From the NCBI GenBank assembly GCA_945875065.1, contig CAMCJC010000088.1, forward strand, positions 1-8,979: 8,979 nt of DNA, read 5' to 3'. Source of the stretch: an uncultured Propionibacteriaceae bacterium (GTDB taxonomy: Bacteria; Actinomycetota; Actinomycetes; Propionibacteriales; Propionibacteriaceae). The translations under genes were made by a program, and so were the position numbers. The stretch's first letter is position 1. Each line of letters opens with the position of its first letter. The notes below the pieces were generated by a model, which did no database searches, had not been told where the DNA came from, and saw only the letters and a program-made list of their open reading frames with translations. Of this stretch, positions 1 through 7,224 are shown one piece after another.

Positions 1-1218
1 CAGGTCGGCGTACTTGATGGCCGCCAGCGCGATGTTCGGGGCGGCCTCCTCCTCGGCTAGGTCGAGCAGGGAGGTGAGGGAGACGGTACCGCCGTCGCGG
101 GTCTTGAAGGGGCGGCCGTCCTTGCCAAGGACCATTCCGTAGCCGACGTGCTGGGCCTCGACATCGTCGGGCAGGTAACCGGCGCGGCGGGCGGCGTCGA
201 AGATCTGTTTGAAGTGCGTCGACTGGCGAACGTCGGTGACGTAGATGACACGGTCGGCCTTCAGTTCCTGTGTGCGGTAGCGGATGGCAGCCATGTCGGT
301 GGTGTCGTAGCCGTAGCCGCCGTCGGATTTGCGGATGATCAGCGGCGCGTCGAAGCCCTCGACCCACACCACCAGCGCCCCGTTGTCGATCACGGCGATG
401 CCACGCTCTTCCAGGTCGGCCGCGACCTGGGGCAGCGCGTCGTTATACATCGACTCGCCCGCTAGGTGCTCGTCGGTCAACAGGACGTCAAGCCGGTCGT
501 AGGCCGCGTTGAAGCCGACGAGGGAGATGTCGATCAGCTTCTTCCAGATAGCGCGGGTCTCCTCGTCTCCGCCCTGCAGCTTGACGACGCGGGCGCGGGC
601 GCGCGTCGCAAACTCAGGGTCGGCGTCGAAATGGGCCTTGGAGTCCTTGTAGAGCTGCTCGGCCCCGGCTAGGTCGAGGGCATCAAGGTCGGTCCCAGTC
701 TCGACGATGTGCTCGACGAGCATGCCGAACTGGGTACCCCAATCGCCGATGTGGTTTTGCGGCAGCACCTGGTGGCCGAGCGCGGTCAACAGGCGGTTGA
801 AGCAGTCTCCGATGATGGTGGTGCGCAGGTGGCCGACGTGCATCTGCTTCGCGACGTTCGGCGCGGAGTAGTCGATGACAATCAGCTGCGGGTGCGACGT
901 CATATTCAACCCGTGGTTGGGGTCTTCAAGAACGGCGGTCGCCGCCTGCGCGAGGACATCGGCGCGGATACGGAAGTTGATGAATCCGGGGCCGGCGACC
1001 TCGAGCGGCTCGCAGATGTCGGCAACATCGAGCTCCTCGACGAGGGAGGCGGCGACTTCGCGCGGGGGCCGCCCCTGCGCCTTCGCCAGGCGCAGCGCCA
1101 CGTTGGACTGGAAGTGCCCGAACTGCGGCTTCGTGGCTGGGCGCATCTCCGGATCGACGCCGGTCAGGGCGCGCAGGCGGGAATCAAGGACGGCAGGCAG
1201 CGATTGCATGGGGGACAT
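1..1218 (-). CDS. argS: Arginyl-tRNA synthetase, N-terminal ~406 residues (cut by the left edge)
   Basis: Class I aminoacyl-tRNA synthetase that charges tRNA-Arg with arginine in the cytoplasm. The reading frame is open from 1218 to base 1 without a stop. The N-terminal tRNA-binding (Arg-tRNA-synt-N) region covers about residues 1-85. The catalytic domain carries the family signature SAPNVAKQMHVGHLR, with the HIGH-type box HVGH at residues 127-130. The KMSKS-equivalent loop GKDGRPFKTRDGG lies near residues 364-376. Family members are about 550 residues long, so the missing part is the C-terminal anticodon-binding (DALR) domain. Two in-frame ATG codons compete as start, at 1218 and 1209; 1218 is preferred because the purine-rich stretch GGAGCGAGTGAGAGA precedes it, but 1209 is not excluded. 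The gene is a housekeeping gene following a biosynthetic operon on the same strand and marks the left border of that cluster. Confidence 0.96.
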   Translation of the reverse strand, partial: MSPMQSLPAVLDSRLRALTGVDPEMRPATKPQFGHFQSNVALRLAKAQGRPPREVAASLVEELDVADICEPLEVAGPGFINFRIRADVLAQAATAVLEDPNHGLNMTSHPQLIVIDYSAPNVAKQMHVGHLRTTIIGDCFNRLLTALGHQVLPQNHIGDWGTQFGMLVEHIVETGTDLDALDLAGAEQLYKDSKAHFDADPEFATRARARVVKLQGGDEETRAIWKKLIDISLVGFNAAYDRLDVLLTDEHLAGESMYNDALPQVAADLEERGIAVIDNGALVVWVEGFDAPLIIRKSDGGYGYDTTDMAAIRYRTQELKADRVIYVTDVRQSTHFKQIFDAARRAGYLPDDVEAQHVGYGMVLGKDGRPFKTRDGGTVSLTSLLDLAEEEAAPNIALAAIKYADL

Positions 1219-1259
1219 TCTCTCACTCGCTCCGGTTCCCCAGCCCATCCCCTTCCCGC

Positions 1260-1265
1260 ATTATG
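1260..1265 (-). promoter_or_regulatory. Possible -10 element of an argS promoter
   Basis: Read on the minus strand the hexamer is CATAAT, a five-of-six match to TATAAT, within an A/T-rich island (AAAAATACATAAT) in otherwise GC-rich DNA. It lies about 42 bases upstream of the preferred argS start, which would leave a leader of roughly 35 nt. No convincing -35 hexamer is visible at normal spacing. An independent promoter fits a housekeeping gene following an accessory operon, but this is a motif match only. Confidence 0.35.
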
Positions 1266-1326
1266 TATTTTTGGCGGGTCATCGTGCACGGGGCCGCGGT
1301 TTCCCTCCAGTGAGTGTCTGAGACCG

Positions 1327-1344
1327 GCCGCCAGAGCGGGCGGC
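1327..1344 (-). terminator. GC-rich hairpin just after the operon, possible terminator
   Basis: A 6-bp GC-only stem (GCCGCC / GGCGGC) with a 6-nt loop begins 11 bases after the stop codon of the PPTase gene. No U-tract follows on either strand, so it is not a classic intrinsic terminator. High-GC actinobacteria often end transcripts at hairpins lacking U-runs, and the position between the last biosynthetic gene and argS suits that role. It could also be a chance structure in GC-rich sequence. Confidence 0.35.
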
Positions 1345-1355
1345 TGGCGACATCG

Positions 1356-2045
1356 TCAGTTCAACATTGGACCTAGGCGGCGGAGAGGAGGCGCTGGCCC
1401 GGCGATCCACCGGCCTTCAGCCTGAGGAGTAAGGAACCGGATGCGAAGCTGTTGCCGGAGTTGCTGCTCTGGCAGTCCCGCTGCGCTGAGGCTGACGGTG
1501 AAGCCGGCAGCCTCACTCGCAAAGGTCAGAAGGTCGTGGCTGGACGTGGTGTCTAATTCCTGCAGCTGCGCTGTCAGCCCCAGGCCGGTCCGCTTGACGC
1601 TAGCCTCCTTGCGAGTCCATAGGGGACTCATGTCGTCGCGCCGTCGGAGGATTTCACCGAGTCGCAGCTCTCCTGGGGCCGCCATGTAACGGAACAGGTC
1701 CCCGTCGAAAGGGACTCGGCCCGAGATGTCAACCCCGACCGGCACCGAGGCCAGCACACACGCACACAGCGCCCCGTCGTGCGAGCAGTTGAAGTGCAGC
1801 CCGACCTCGCTTCCGAAGTCCGGCTTGCCAAACTCCCCCGTTGAGATCGACGGCAGCATCCCCTCCCGTCGCTCTCGCCACAGGTGTTGCAGCTGAGCGA
1901 ACACCAGGACGCTGGCTCGCCGATCGACGGAGCGCTCGTAACGATCACTCCGGGCTCTTCGGGTTGCCGGTAGACCGGCGCGCAAGGCACGCAAGGCCAG
2001 TACGTCAAGTGCGACGGCGTCGGTGATCACGAGGTCGATGGTCAT
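1356..2045 (-). CDS. Sfp-type 4'-phosphopantetheinyl transferase (229 aa)
   Basis: Transfers 4'-phosphopantetheine from coenzyme A to the conserved serine of carrier proteins, turning apo-ACP/PCP into the holo form. Visible family motifs, in order, are GKPDF at residues 73-77, FNCSHDG at 85-91, PVGVDIS at 102-108 with the metal-binding Asp106, and WTRKEASVK at 143-151 with Glu147, Lys146 and Lys151. The length fits the Sfp/EntD group rather than the short AcpS group. One oddity: the second acidic residue of the usual G(I/V)D(I/V)E motif is a serine (Ser108). The ATG overlaps the stop of the upstream KS gene in an ATGA arrangement, and a GGAGAAG Shine-Dalgarno sequence sits inside the end of that gene, so the two are probably translationally coupled. 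The most likely substrates are the ACP encoded two genes upstream and any carrier domains of the unseen core synthase. It is the last gene of the operon. Confidence 0.93.
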   Translation of the reverse strand: MTIDLVITDAVALDVLALRALRAGLPATRRARSDRYERSVDRRASVLVFAQLQHLWRERREGMLPSISTGEFGKPDFGSEVGLHFNCSHDGALCACVLASVPVGVDISGRVPFDGDLFRYMAAPGELRLGEILRRRDDMSPLWTRKEASVKRTGLGLTAQLQELDTTSSHDLLTFASEAAGFTVSLSAAGLPEQQLRQQLRIRFLTPQAEGRWIAGPAPPLRRLGPMLN

Positions 2046-3259
2046 GATGGCTTCTCCAAGACCAGGCAGGTGTTGTGGCCGCCGAACCCTAAAGACAGTG
2101 ACACCGCCCTCGTAAGGGTCGTGCGTCGGGCTGTTCCGACCACAACGTCAATGTTGACTGCGGGGTCAATCTCGTTGGTGCCAACGGTCGGGGGAACCTC
2201 GTCACGGCGCAGGGCCAGGATCGCTGCAACCGTCTCCAACGCCCCGGCGGCACCAAGCAGATGCCCAGTCATGGACTTCGTCGACGTTACAACGGCCTCA
2301 TCCCCGAACGTTCGGATGATGGCTCGGCTCTCCACAAGATCGTTCTTCACAGTTCCGGTGCCATGCGCATTGACATGCACTGTTCCGCGGCTCGGCCCGG
2401 CTTCCGCGACAGCGTCGGCGATCGCCCGATCCACCGCGGTCCCGTCCTCAGCTGGGGCGGTGATGTGAAAGGCGTCGCTAGTGTTGCCGTACCCGGTGAT
2501 GCGGGCCAGGATCGTTGCTCCCCGCGCCGCAGCATGTTCCTCACTCTCCAGAACAACCGCGGCCGCTCCTTCCCCCAGGACGAATCCGCTTCGCTCCTTG
2601 TCGAATGGGAGGCATGCACGGTCTGGGTCGTCGGACAGGCTGAGGGCGCGGAGGTTTTGGAAGCCCGCGAGGACCAGCCGAGAATCAGCCTTCTCCGCAC
2701 CACCACAGACGATTGCGTCGGCATAACCGTGGCGGATGGTTCGCATCGCCTCGCCGATGCTCATCGCGCTCGAGGCGCAGGCTGAGAGGTGAGACATCGC
2801 GGGCCCATGGGCGCCAAGCTCTATCGCCGCTCCACCCGCAAACAGGCTGGGTGTCCACTTAGGAATGAGCAACGAGGAAACGCGTCGTGATCCTGCTGAT
2901 GTCAGGGTTTCGTGTTCACCGCTGATGGTGTGCACTCCCCCGAGTCCGGAAGTCAAATAGCAACCAAACCGGTAGGGATCGACATTTCCGCGCAGCCCGG
3001 CCTGTTCCACGGCTTGGCGCACCGCGACCATTCCGAGCGCCACATAGGGGTCCTGCCGTTTGAGTTCGAGCGAACCATAGTGGTTCTCCGCGATAAAACC
3101 GCGCGTCGGGGCGTGAACCCTTACCTTAAGGTCTGATCTCTCCTCGCCCGACAACCGAACGATGCCGTGACGACCGTCGAACAAGTTCCGCTCGAACTCC
3201 TCCACGGTGACCCCGATAGGGCTCACCACCCCCATCCCTGTAATTACCACGTTGTGCAC
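2042..3259 (-). CDS. Beta-ketoacyl-ACP synthase, FabF/KAS II-like (405 aa)
   Basis: A thiolase-fold condensing enzyme that would join an acyl chain on its cysteine to a malonyl-type extender on an ACP, with loss of CO2. The active-site triad is intact: Cys161 in LSACASS, His299 in NAHGTGT, and His333 in KSMTGHLLGAAG with Lys328. The glycine-rich C-terminal motif GFGGHN is at residues 391-396. The N-terminus VVITGMGVVSPIG and the total length are typical of KAS II and of type II PKS ketosynthases. The start is a GTG at 3259, chosen because AAGGA lies 6 bases upstream and the product then begins exactly at the conserved strand. An ATG five bases upstream is out of frame. The gene lies 15 bases downstream of the ACP gene and overlaps the PPTase by 4 bases. 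A retained Cys argues against a chain-length factor or a KSQ decarboxylase. The operon setting suggests a specialised-metabolite KS, but a role in ordinary fatty acid synthesis cannot be excluded. Confidence 0.95.
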   Translation of the reverse strand: MHNVVITGMGVVSPIGVTVEEFERNLFDGRHGIVRLSGEERSDLKVRVHAPTRGFIAENHYGSLELKRQDPYVALGMVAVRQAVEQAGLRGNVDPYRFGCYLTSGLGGVHTISGEHETLTSAGSRRVSSLLIPKWTPSLFAGGAAIELGAHGPAMSHLSACASSAMSIGEAMRTIRHGYADAIVCGGAEKADSRLVLAGFQNLRALSLSDDPDRACLPFDKERSGFVLGEGAAAVVLESEEHAAARGATILARITGYGNTSDAFHITAPAEDGTAVDRAIADAVAEAGPSRGTVHVNAHGTGTVKNDLVESRAIIRTFGDEAVVTSTKSMTGHLLGAAGALETVAAILALRRDEVPPTVGTNEIDPAVNIDVVVGTARRTTLTRAVSLSLGFGGHNTCLVLEKPS

Positions 3260-3274
3260 AGCATATCCTTACCG

Positions 3275-3493
3275 TTAGACAGCTTGCTCGATACACTCGT
3301 ACAGGTCCTGCACGGTGCGCACGCCGTCGGTGAACTGGATAGGCTTCCCGAGCTCGTCTTCAACCTTCATGGAAAACTCGAAAACTCCGATGGAGTCGAC
3401 GCCGACTTCGGCAAGACCGTCTGCGAAGGTAAGGGTTTCCGGGGTCCGGGTAGTGAACTCTGCCAGGGTTGCCAAGAACTCATTCTCGGTCAT
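3275..3493 (-). CDS. Free-standing acyl carrier protein (72 aa)
   Basis: A small acidic carrier protein that holds acyl intermediates as thioesters on a phosphopantetheine arm. The attachment site is Ser34 in GVDSIG at the start of helix II; the following helix (VFEFSMKVEDELG) fits the ACP fold, as does the C-terminal helix ending in CIEQAV. At 72 residues it is slightly shorter than the usual 77-80. DSIG replaces the DSLD/DSLE of primary-metabolism AcpP, which suggests a dedicated partner. The start is the ATG at 3493, preceded at 7 bases by a strong AAAGGAG. The gene directly precedes the KS, and the PPTase follows, making a self-contained carrier, condensing and activating set. Whether it serves the KS alone or also takes chains from an upstream synthase cannot be told from this window. 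Confidence 0.93.
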   Translation of the reverse strand: MTENEFLATLAEFTTRTPETLTFADGLAEVGVDSIGVFEFSMKVEDELGKPIQFTDGVRTVQDLYECIEQAV

Positions 3494-3500
3494 GAGTGAA

Positions 3501-3507
3501 CTCCTTT
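3501..3507 (-). promoter_or_regulatory. Strong Shine-Dalgarno sequence of the ACP gene
   Basis: Read on the minus strand the sequence is AAAGGAG, spaced 7 bases from the ATG at 3493. It is the strongest ribosome binding site seen in the operon and lies in an unusually A/T-rich leader. This fits the need for more carrier protein than enzyme, and it fixes the ACP start. Confidence 0.75.
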
Positions 3508-3548
3508 ATAGATTAAGGGGCTTTTATGTTTTGAGTGTGTTGGGTTGC

Positions 3549-3572
3549 CCGACGACGGCATGCCGTCGTCGG
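3549..3572. repeat. Perfect 24-nt palindrome between the ABC ATPase and ACP genes
   Basis: The arms CCGACGACGGCA and TGCCGTCGTCGG are exact reverse complements with no spacer. In RNA this folds to a GC-rich hairpin with a short loop on either strand. It lies 14 bases after the ATPase stop and 55 bases before the ACP start, in the longest gap inside the operon. No U-tract follows it. It could be an attenuating or partial terminator, an mRNA-stabilising 3' end for the transporter transcript, or an operator for a dimeric regulator. The palindrome is seen directly; its role is inference. Confidence 0.8.
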
Positions 3573-3586
3573 TTCCTCACGAAGAC

Positions 3587-4348
3587 TCAGAAGCCCAGGC
3601 TCCTTAGCCAGGCGAGGACGTCGTCTTCACGCTGGACTGCGGCTGATCGGGTCCAACGGCCCAGAGAGCGTGAGTCGACGAGGAGACCGTCTCGCAGGTA
3701 GACGACGCGGTCGGCCCGGGCGGCGCAGGCCGGGTCATGGGTGACCATGACGATGGTGCGGCCATCGTCATGGACACCCGTCAGGGCGTCCATGACCTCG
3801 GCTGTCATCGAGCTGTTAAGGGCTCCGGTCGGCTCGTCGGCGAAAACGATGGCTGGCTCCCCCGCCAGCGCGCGGCAGATCGACGCGCGCTGCAACTGGC
3901 CCCCGGAGACCTCAGTGATGCCATGATGCTTGATATGGCCGATACCGAAGCGGTCCAGGAGAGCATCAACCCGGGAGACCACCGTCTCGCTCTGCTTCGG
4001 GTTCGCTTTCAATGCCGGCAGTAGGACATTGTCGCGAATGTTGAGGTTCGACAGGAAATAGGCCTGCTGGAAGACGAAGCCCATTCGCGTCAGTCGTACC
4101 TTGCTCATCGCGGCGTCATCAAGGGATGTGACGTCGTGGCCCTCTAGGTGGACCGAACCGCTGGTGGGGCGGTCCATGCCGCTGATGCTGTAGAGAAGTG
4201 TTGATTTGCCGGATCCGGAGGCACCCATGATGACGAGAAACTCGCCTTCCTCAACGCTCAGGTCGATGCCGTGGAGAACCTGCGTCGGCGGGTCGGTGCT
4301 GAGATAGGTCTTGGTTAGTCCGGAGCATTCGAGCATGTAATTACGCAT
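3587..4348 (-). CDS. ABC transporter ATP-binding protein, MacB/LolD type (253 aa)
   Basis: The cytoplasmic ATPase that powers the FtsX-type permease encoded just upstream. All nucleotide-binding motifs are present: Walker A GASGSGKST (42-50), Q-loop in VFQQ (about 94), ABC signature VSGGQ (147-151), Walker B IVFADE (167-172) followed by the D-loop in GALN, and the switch His204 in VTHD. The short N-terminus and the C-terminal tail ending in a WLRSLGF segment are typical of actinobacterial MacB-like ATPases. The start ATG at 4348 follows the permease stop by 8 bases, with its AGGA overlapping that TAG stop. An in-frame ATG four codons further on is a less likely alternative. Relatives act in mechanotransmission-type extrusion of lipids, peptides or antibiotics, or in self-resistance. 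The substrate here is unknown; context suggests the cluster product. Confidence 0.95.
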   Translation of the reverse strand: MRNYMLECSGLTKTYLSTDPPTQVLHGIDLSVEEGEFLVIMGASGSGKSTLLYSISGMDRPTSGSVHLEGHDVTSLDDAAMSKVRLTRMGFVFQQAYFLSNLNIRDNVLLPALKANPKQSETVVSRVDALLDRFGIGHIKHHGITEVSGGQLQRASICRALAGEPAIVFADEPTGALNSSMTAEVMDALTGVHDDGRTIVMVTHDPACAARADRVVYLRDGLLVDSRSLGRWTRSAAVQREDDVLAWLRSLGF

Positions 4349-4356
4349 TGGAGTTC

Positions 4357-6738
4357 CTATCGATTGAGCCAGTCACTGGTTTCGCCCCGGTTGAGGCGGG
4401 ATGTGAGGAGAACGGCAGCCCCGTACCCGACGCCGATGAGCGCCAACGGGTAGCCGATGTAGACCAGCAGCGGCTGCGGAATGAAGTGGAGTTGTGCGAT
4501 CCCGATCCCGGACACCGACAGCAGAGCGCTGATCAGGCCCTCACCGAGCGTCGCCGCGAACACCGTCCCAAGAACCGTTCCGAGCAGAACCGTCACCAAG
4601 GTCTTAAACCTCACCTGCCGGATCAGCTCGCCTCGGGCGAAGCCGATCGCAGCCAACACGCCCATGCGGCGACGTTCTCGGCTGAGGCGAAGCTTCAGGA
4701 ACAAGGCGGTAATCAAGCCAGCGACGATGAGTCCGAACACCAGCGACAAGATGGCCGCGTTCTTGAAGGCGTCGGTCACGTAGGACAGGGTTTGTTTCAC
4801 GTACTCCTGCATTGACACGATCTTCACGTCTTCAAAACGATCGCCGTATTCCTTACTGATCGCCCCGGGGTCAGACGTGTTCGCGTAGATGACGTAGCTG
4901 GCAGCGTTGCTCGGGACCTCTCCCTGCATCTTAGCGGTCTTGCCGCCACTGGTTACATCCTGGTAGGTGCCGGACACAGTCACCTGCTGCTCTTCGCCAG
5001 ACAGCCGGATTTTCAGGGAATCACCAGCCTTAACCTTGAGTTTGTCGGCGTTCATCGTCGACAGGGCGATTTCGCCCACACCTGGCTGGCGTCCGGTAAG
5101 GTACTGAATGGTGCCGCCAGAGTAGTCGCCTACCTCGACCCGCAGGGTTTCCCACCCCTCCTCGCCGGGAGTTTCGTACGGCACGTTCCCGAACACCCTG
5201 ATGTTGCTGAGGCGACCGTCAGATTCCATCGCCGACACGAGCTCCCCCCGAGTGGCATCCACGCTCTCGGCGAACTGAATGTCCGCACGGACGTCGCTCA
5301 TTGGCGCACCCATGTATGTGATGAACTTCGGGCTGGAGAAGGTGCTGAGTAGATTCATTGGAAGGATCAGCAGAAGCGCAGTGAGGAAAAACACGACGGG
5401 GATCAACACCCACTGCCCGGCCTCGGACCGCAGGTCGATCAGCGACAGGCGGCGCCACATGCTGCCGGCACCTCGGGCAAGGCTGACCCGGCGGGCACGC
5501 CGCGCATCGCGCGCTGCCCGCTTGGCTGTGCGTCTCTCGTCGAGCGTGCTGCCCTGGACGAGCGCCCCGACTACCTCGATTCTGCGGATTCCCCGCAGTA
5601 TGTGGCGGCAGATGCTGATGACAAGCAGGTAGACGAGTACGAGAGCGATCACCGGGACCAGGAAGGTGAGAAGGCCGGTGTCGGAGTTCGCATAGTTTTT
5701 GGCGATGCTCTGAGTGAGGGCGCCGGTTGCGAAGACCGACAGCAGCCCGCCGATGACGCAAGCCAGCAGCGTCATGATGCTGTACTTGCCGAGGTAGAGG
5801 CCGGTGATCGCCTTGGTCGGCAGGCCGATTGCGCGCATGACACCGATCTGGCGGACCTCCTCCTCCATGGTGCCCTTGAGGACGAATCGCAGGTTGATGA
5901 GGGCGATTGTGACCAGCAGCAAGCTCGCGAAGACCAGCGCGATGGCGACCAGCCCGTCGCTGAACGCGTTGATGAGGCGGATCATGTCGAAGGTGACGGC
6001 TTGACCGTTCCGGGGCAGGGATTGATCGGACTCGTACGCGGTTTGCAGCGCGGACCCCTGGGATGCATCGTCTGTGAGGTACTCGACGATGATCTCGGGG
6101 CTGCCCCCGCCGGCAGAACCGAGCGCGGCGAAGTCCTCCGGGGAGATCACAAAGCGGGTGGCGGCCGAAAGCGACGAGGCCATCTGCGAGTCCCGGACAA
6201 AGCCCGCGATCTTCAGTGACTTACTGCCGGAGTCGGTGCGAATGTGAAGGTCGTCGCCGACCTTGAGTTCAAACTTGCCTTCGTACGCCACCGGCACGTA
6301 AACCTGCCCGGCTGGGGGTCGCACGATGTTGCCGGCGGCATCGAGAAGGAAGTCAAAGTCGTCGTTCTGCGTCACAAAGAGGTTGTCGGTGAGGCTGGAG
6401 GCGAGGGTTCCCGAGGAGCCATCATCGCGGCTCCACGTCAACCTGGCTGAGTCATACCCGACCATGTCCTCAATCAGCCAGGACTTGACCTCCGGGTGGT
6501 CGGCAGCGAACTTGTCGAGAGCGGCACGGTCATAGTCACCGGTATGCATCTGCAAGAAGTGGGGTGGTTTTGCCTGGTCGAAAAGGCTGTTCACTCCCCC
6601 GACTAGACGTTCCATCACCGAACAGCCGGTAGCCATGAGGAAGGCACTCAACACGAGGATGACCATCATCGCCGCGTTGACGCCTAGGTTTCGGGTCAGG
6701 TCGTTGCGGGCGTATCTGAGGTAGAGGTGCTCTTTCAA
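4357..6738 (-). CDS. ABC transporter permease with two FtsX-like halves (793 aa, TTG start)
   Basis: Integral membrane partner of the downstream ATPase. About eight membrane segments are visible: one near residues 22-39, an extracellular domain, then about 263-285, 320-341 and 357-378. A basic linker (near 400-430) leads to the second half, with segments about 442-462, a second extracellular domain, then about 661-683, 713-738 and 757-779. Each half carries the FtsX coupling region after its first helix of the bundle (EEEVRQIGVMRAIGLP; RERRRMGVLAAIGFARGEL). The frame is open further upstream to an ATG at 6831, but that extension overlaps the preceding gene by almost 100 bases and is rich in Arg. 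The TTG at 6738 has TTGGAG 6 bases before it and overlaps the upstream stop as TTGA, so it is preferred. Such duplicated permeases are known in lipoprotein release, antimicrobial peptide detoxification and export; the substrate is not deducible here. Confidence 0.93.
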   Translation of the reverse strand: MKEHLYLRYARNDLTRNLGVNAAMMVILVLSAFLMATGCSVMERLVGGVNSLFDQAKPPHFLQMHTGDYDRAALDKFAADHPEVKSWLIEDMVGYDSARLTWSRDDGSSGTLASSLTDNLFVTQNDDFDFLLDAAGNIVRPPAGQVYVPVAYEGKFELKVGDDLHIRTDSGSKSLKIAGFVRDSQMASSLSAATRFVISPEDFAALGSAGGGSPEIIVEYLTDDASQGSALQTAYESDQSLPRNGQAVTFDMIRLINAFSDGLVAIALVFASLLLVTIALINLRFVLKGTMEEEVRQIGVMRAIGLPTKAITGLYLGKYSIMTLLACVIGGLLSVFATGALTQSIAKNYANSDTGLLTFLVPVIALVLVYLLVISICRHILRGIRRIEVVGALVQGSTLDERRTAKRAARDARRARRVSLARGAGSMWRRLSLIDLRSEAGQWVLIPVVFFLTALLLILPMNLLSTFSSPKFITYMGAPMSDVRADIQFAESVDATRGELVSAMESDGRLSNIRVFGNVPYETPGEEGWETLRVEVGDYSGGTIQYLTGRQPGVGEIALSTMNADKLKVKAGDSLKIRLSGEEQQVTVSGTYQDVTSGGKTAKMQGEVPSNAASYVIYANTSDPGAISKEYGDRFEDVKIVSMQEYVKQTLSYVTDAFKNAAILSLVFGLIVAGLITALFLKLRLSRERRRMGVLAAIGFARGELIRQVRFKTLVTVLLGTVLGTVFAATLGEGLISALLSVSGIGIAQLHFIPQPLLVYIGYPLALIGVGYGAAVLLTSRLNRGETSDWLNR

Positions 6739-7223
6739 GACAAACTCCAAACTCCAGGAATAAGTAGGGACATCCAGGTCAGCACGACGTGGTAGATAAC
6801 GTCGAAAACGATATTCCCGATCTCTACCCAATCAGTTCTTCCTGTCTCACGCCGCTTCCGAACAACTTCGAGGGAATGGGTCCACAGCCCGCTGAGGCCG
6901 TAGATGTACAGCGTCACGAGCGCCGCGGCCCAGAAGTTACCCTGGAACCAGATCGCCATGATGCCGATGACACCGAGTCCAAGCTGCTGGAAGCCGTACT
7001 TGATCTGCCACAGGCTGGTGGCCCAGCCCAGCTTCTTGGCTGTGGCCTCGGGAGTGACGACGTTGATGAAGAACCCGATCGCTGCGACGATGCCGTGGGT
7101 CACGACGAACTGGTGCAGGAGCAGGGTGTGCATGATCGTGGCGGTGTCTCCCGGGAAGCCGGCCAGCGCGAGCTGGCCGACACCGGTTAGTACGCCCATG
7201 CCGATGATGGCGAGGATCCACAT
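6735..7223 (-). CDS. Small integral membrane protein, DUF6790-like (162 aa)
   Basis: Biochemical function unknown. The protein is almost entirely hydrophobic, with about five likely membrane segments (residues about 2-22, 38-57, 78-93, 96-114, 139-158) and a short charged loop VRKRRETGRTDW between the last two. The order of features (FFINVVTPEATAKKLGW, then FQQLGLGVIGIMAIWF, then a Gly/Ser-rich helix ending near LWTHSLEVVRKR) reminds me of the DUF6790 family of bacterial membrane proteins; this is recognition from memory, not a search. The ATG at 7223 lies one base after the MFS stop (TGATATG) and a GAGGG lies about 11 bases upstream. A longer open frame reaches 7400, but that part overlaps the MFS gene and its Ser/Cys-rich translation looks like a shadow. 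Its stop overlaps the permease TTG. Being coupled on both sides to transporter genes suggests an accessory role in export or self-protection. Confidence 0.85.
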   Translation of the reverse strand: MWILAIIGMGVLTGVGQLALAGFPGDTATIMHTLLLHQFVVTHGIVAAIGFFINVVTPEATAKKLGWATSLWQIKYGFQQLGLGVIGIMAIWFQGNFWAAALVTLYIYGLSGLWTHSLEVVRKRRETGRTDWVEIGNIVFDVIYHVVLTWMSLLIPGVWSLS

Positions 7224-7224
7224 A

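Noticed and set aside
148..1425. Several plus-strand open frames over the argS region
   Set aside because: They are antisense shadows of a high-GC gene. The minus-strand frame encodes an unmistakable ArgS with HVGH and the KMSKS-like loop.
3508..3548. A sigma70-like promoter in the A/T-rich leader of the ACP gene
   Set aside because: TAATCT and TATAAA resemble -10 boxes, but they lie so close to the Shine-Dalgarno sequence that little or no leader would remain, and no -35 partner is visible.
6600..6640. Lipobox-like LMATGC near the permease N-terminus
   Set aside because: The -3 position is Ala, not Leu/Val/Ile, and the segment is the first transmembrane helix expected for an FtsX-type permease.
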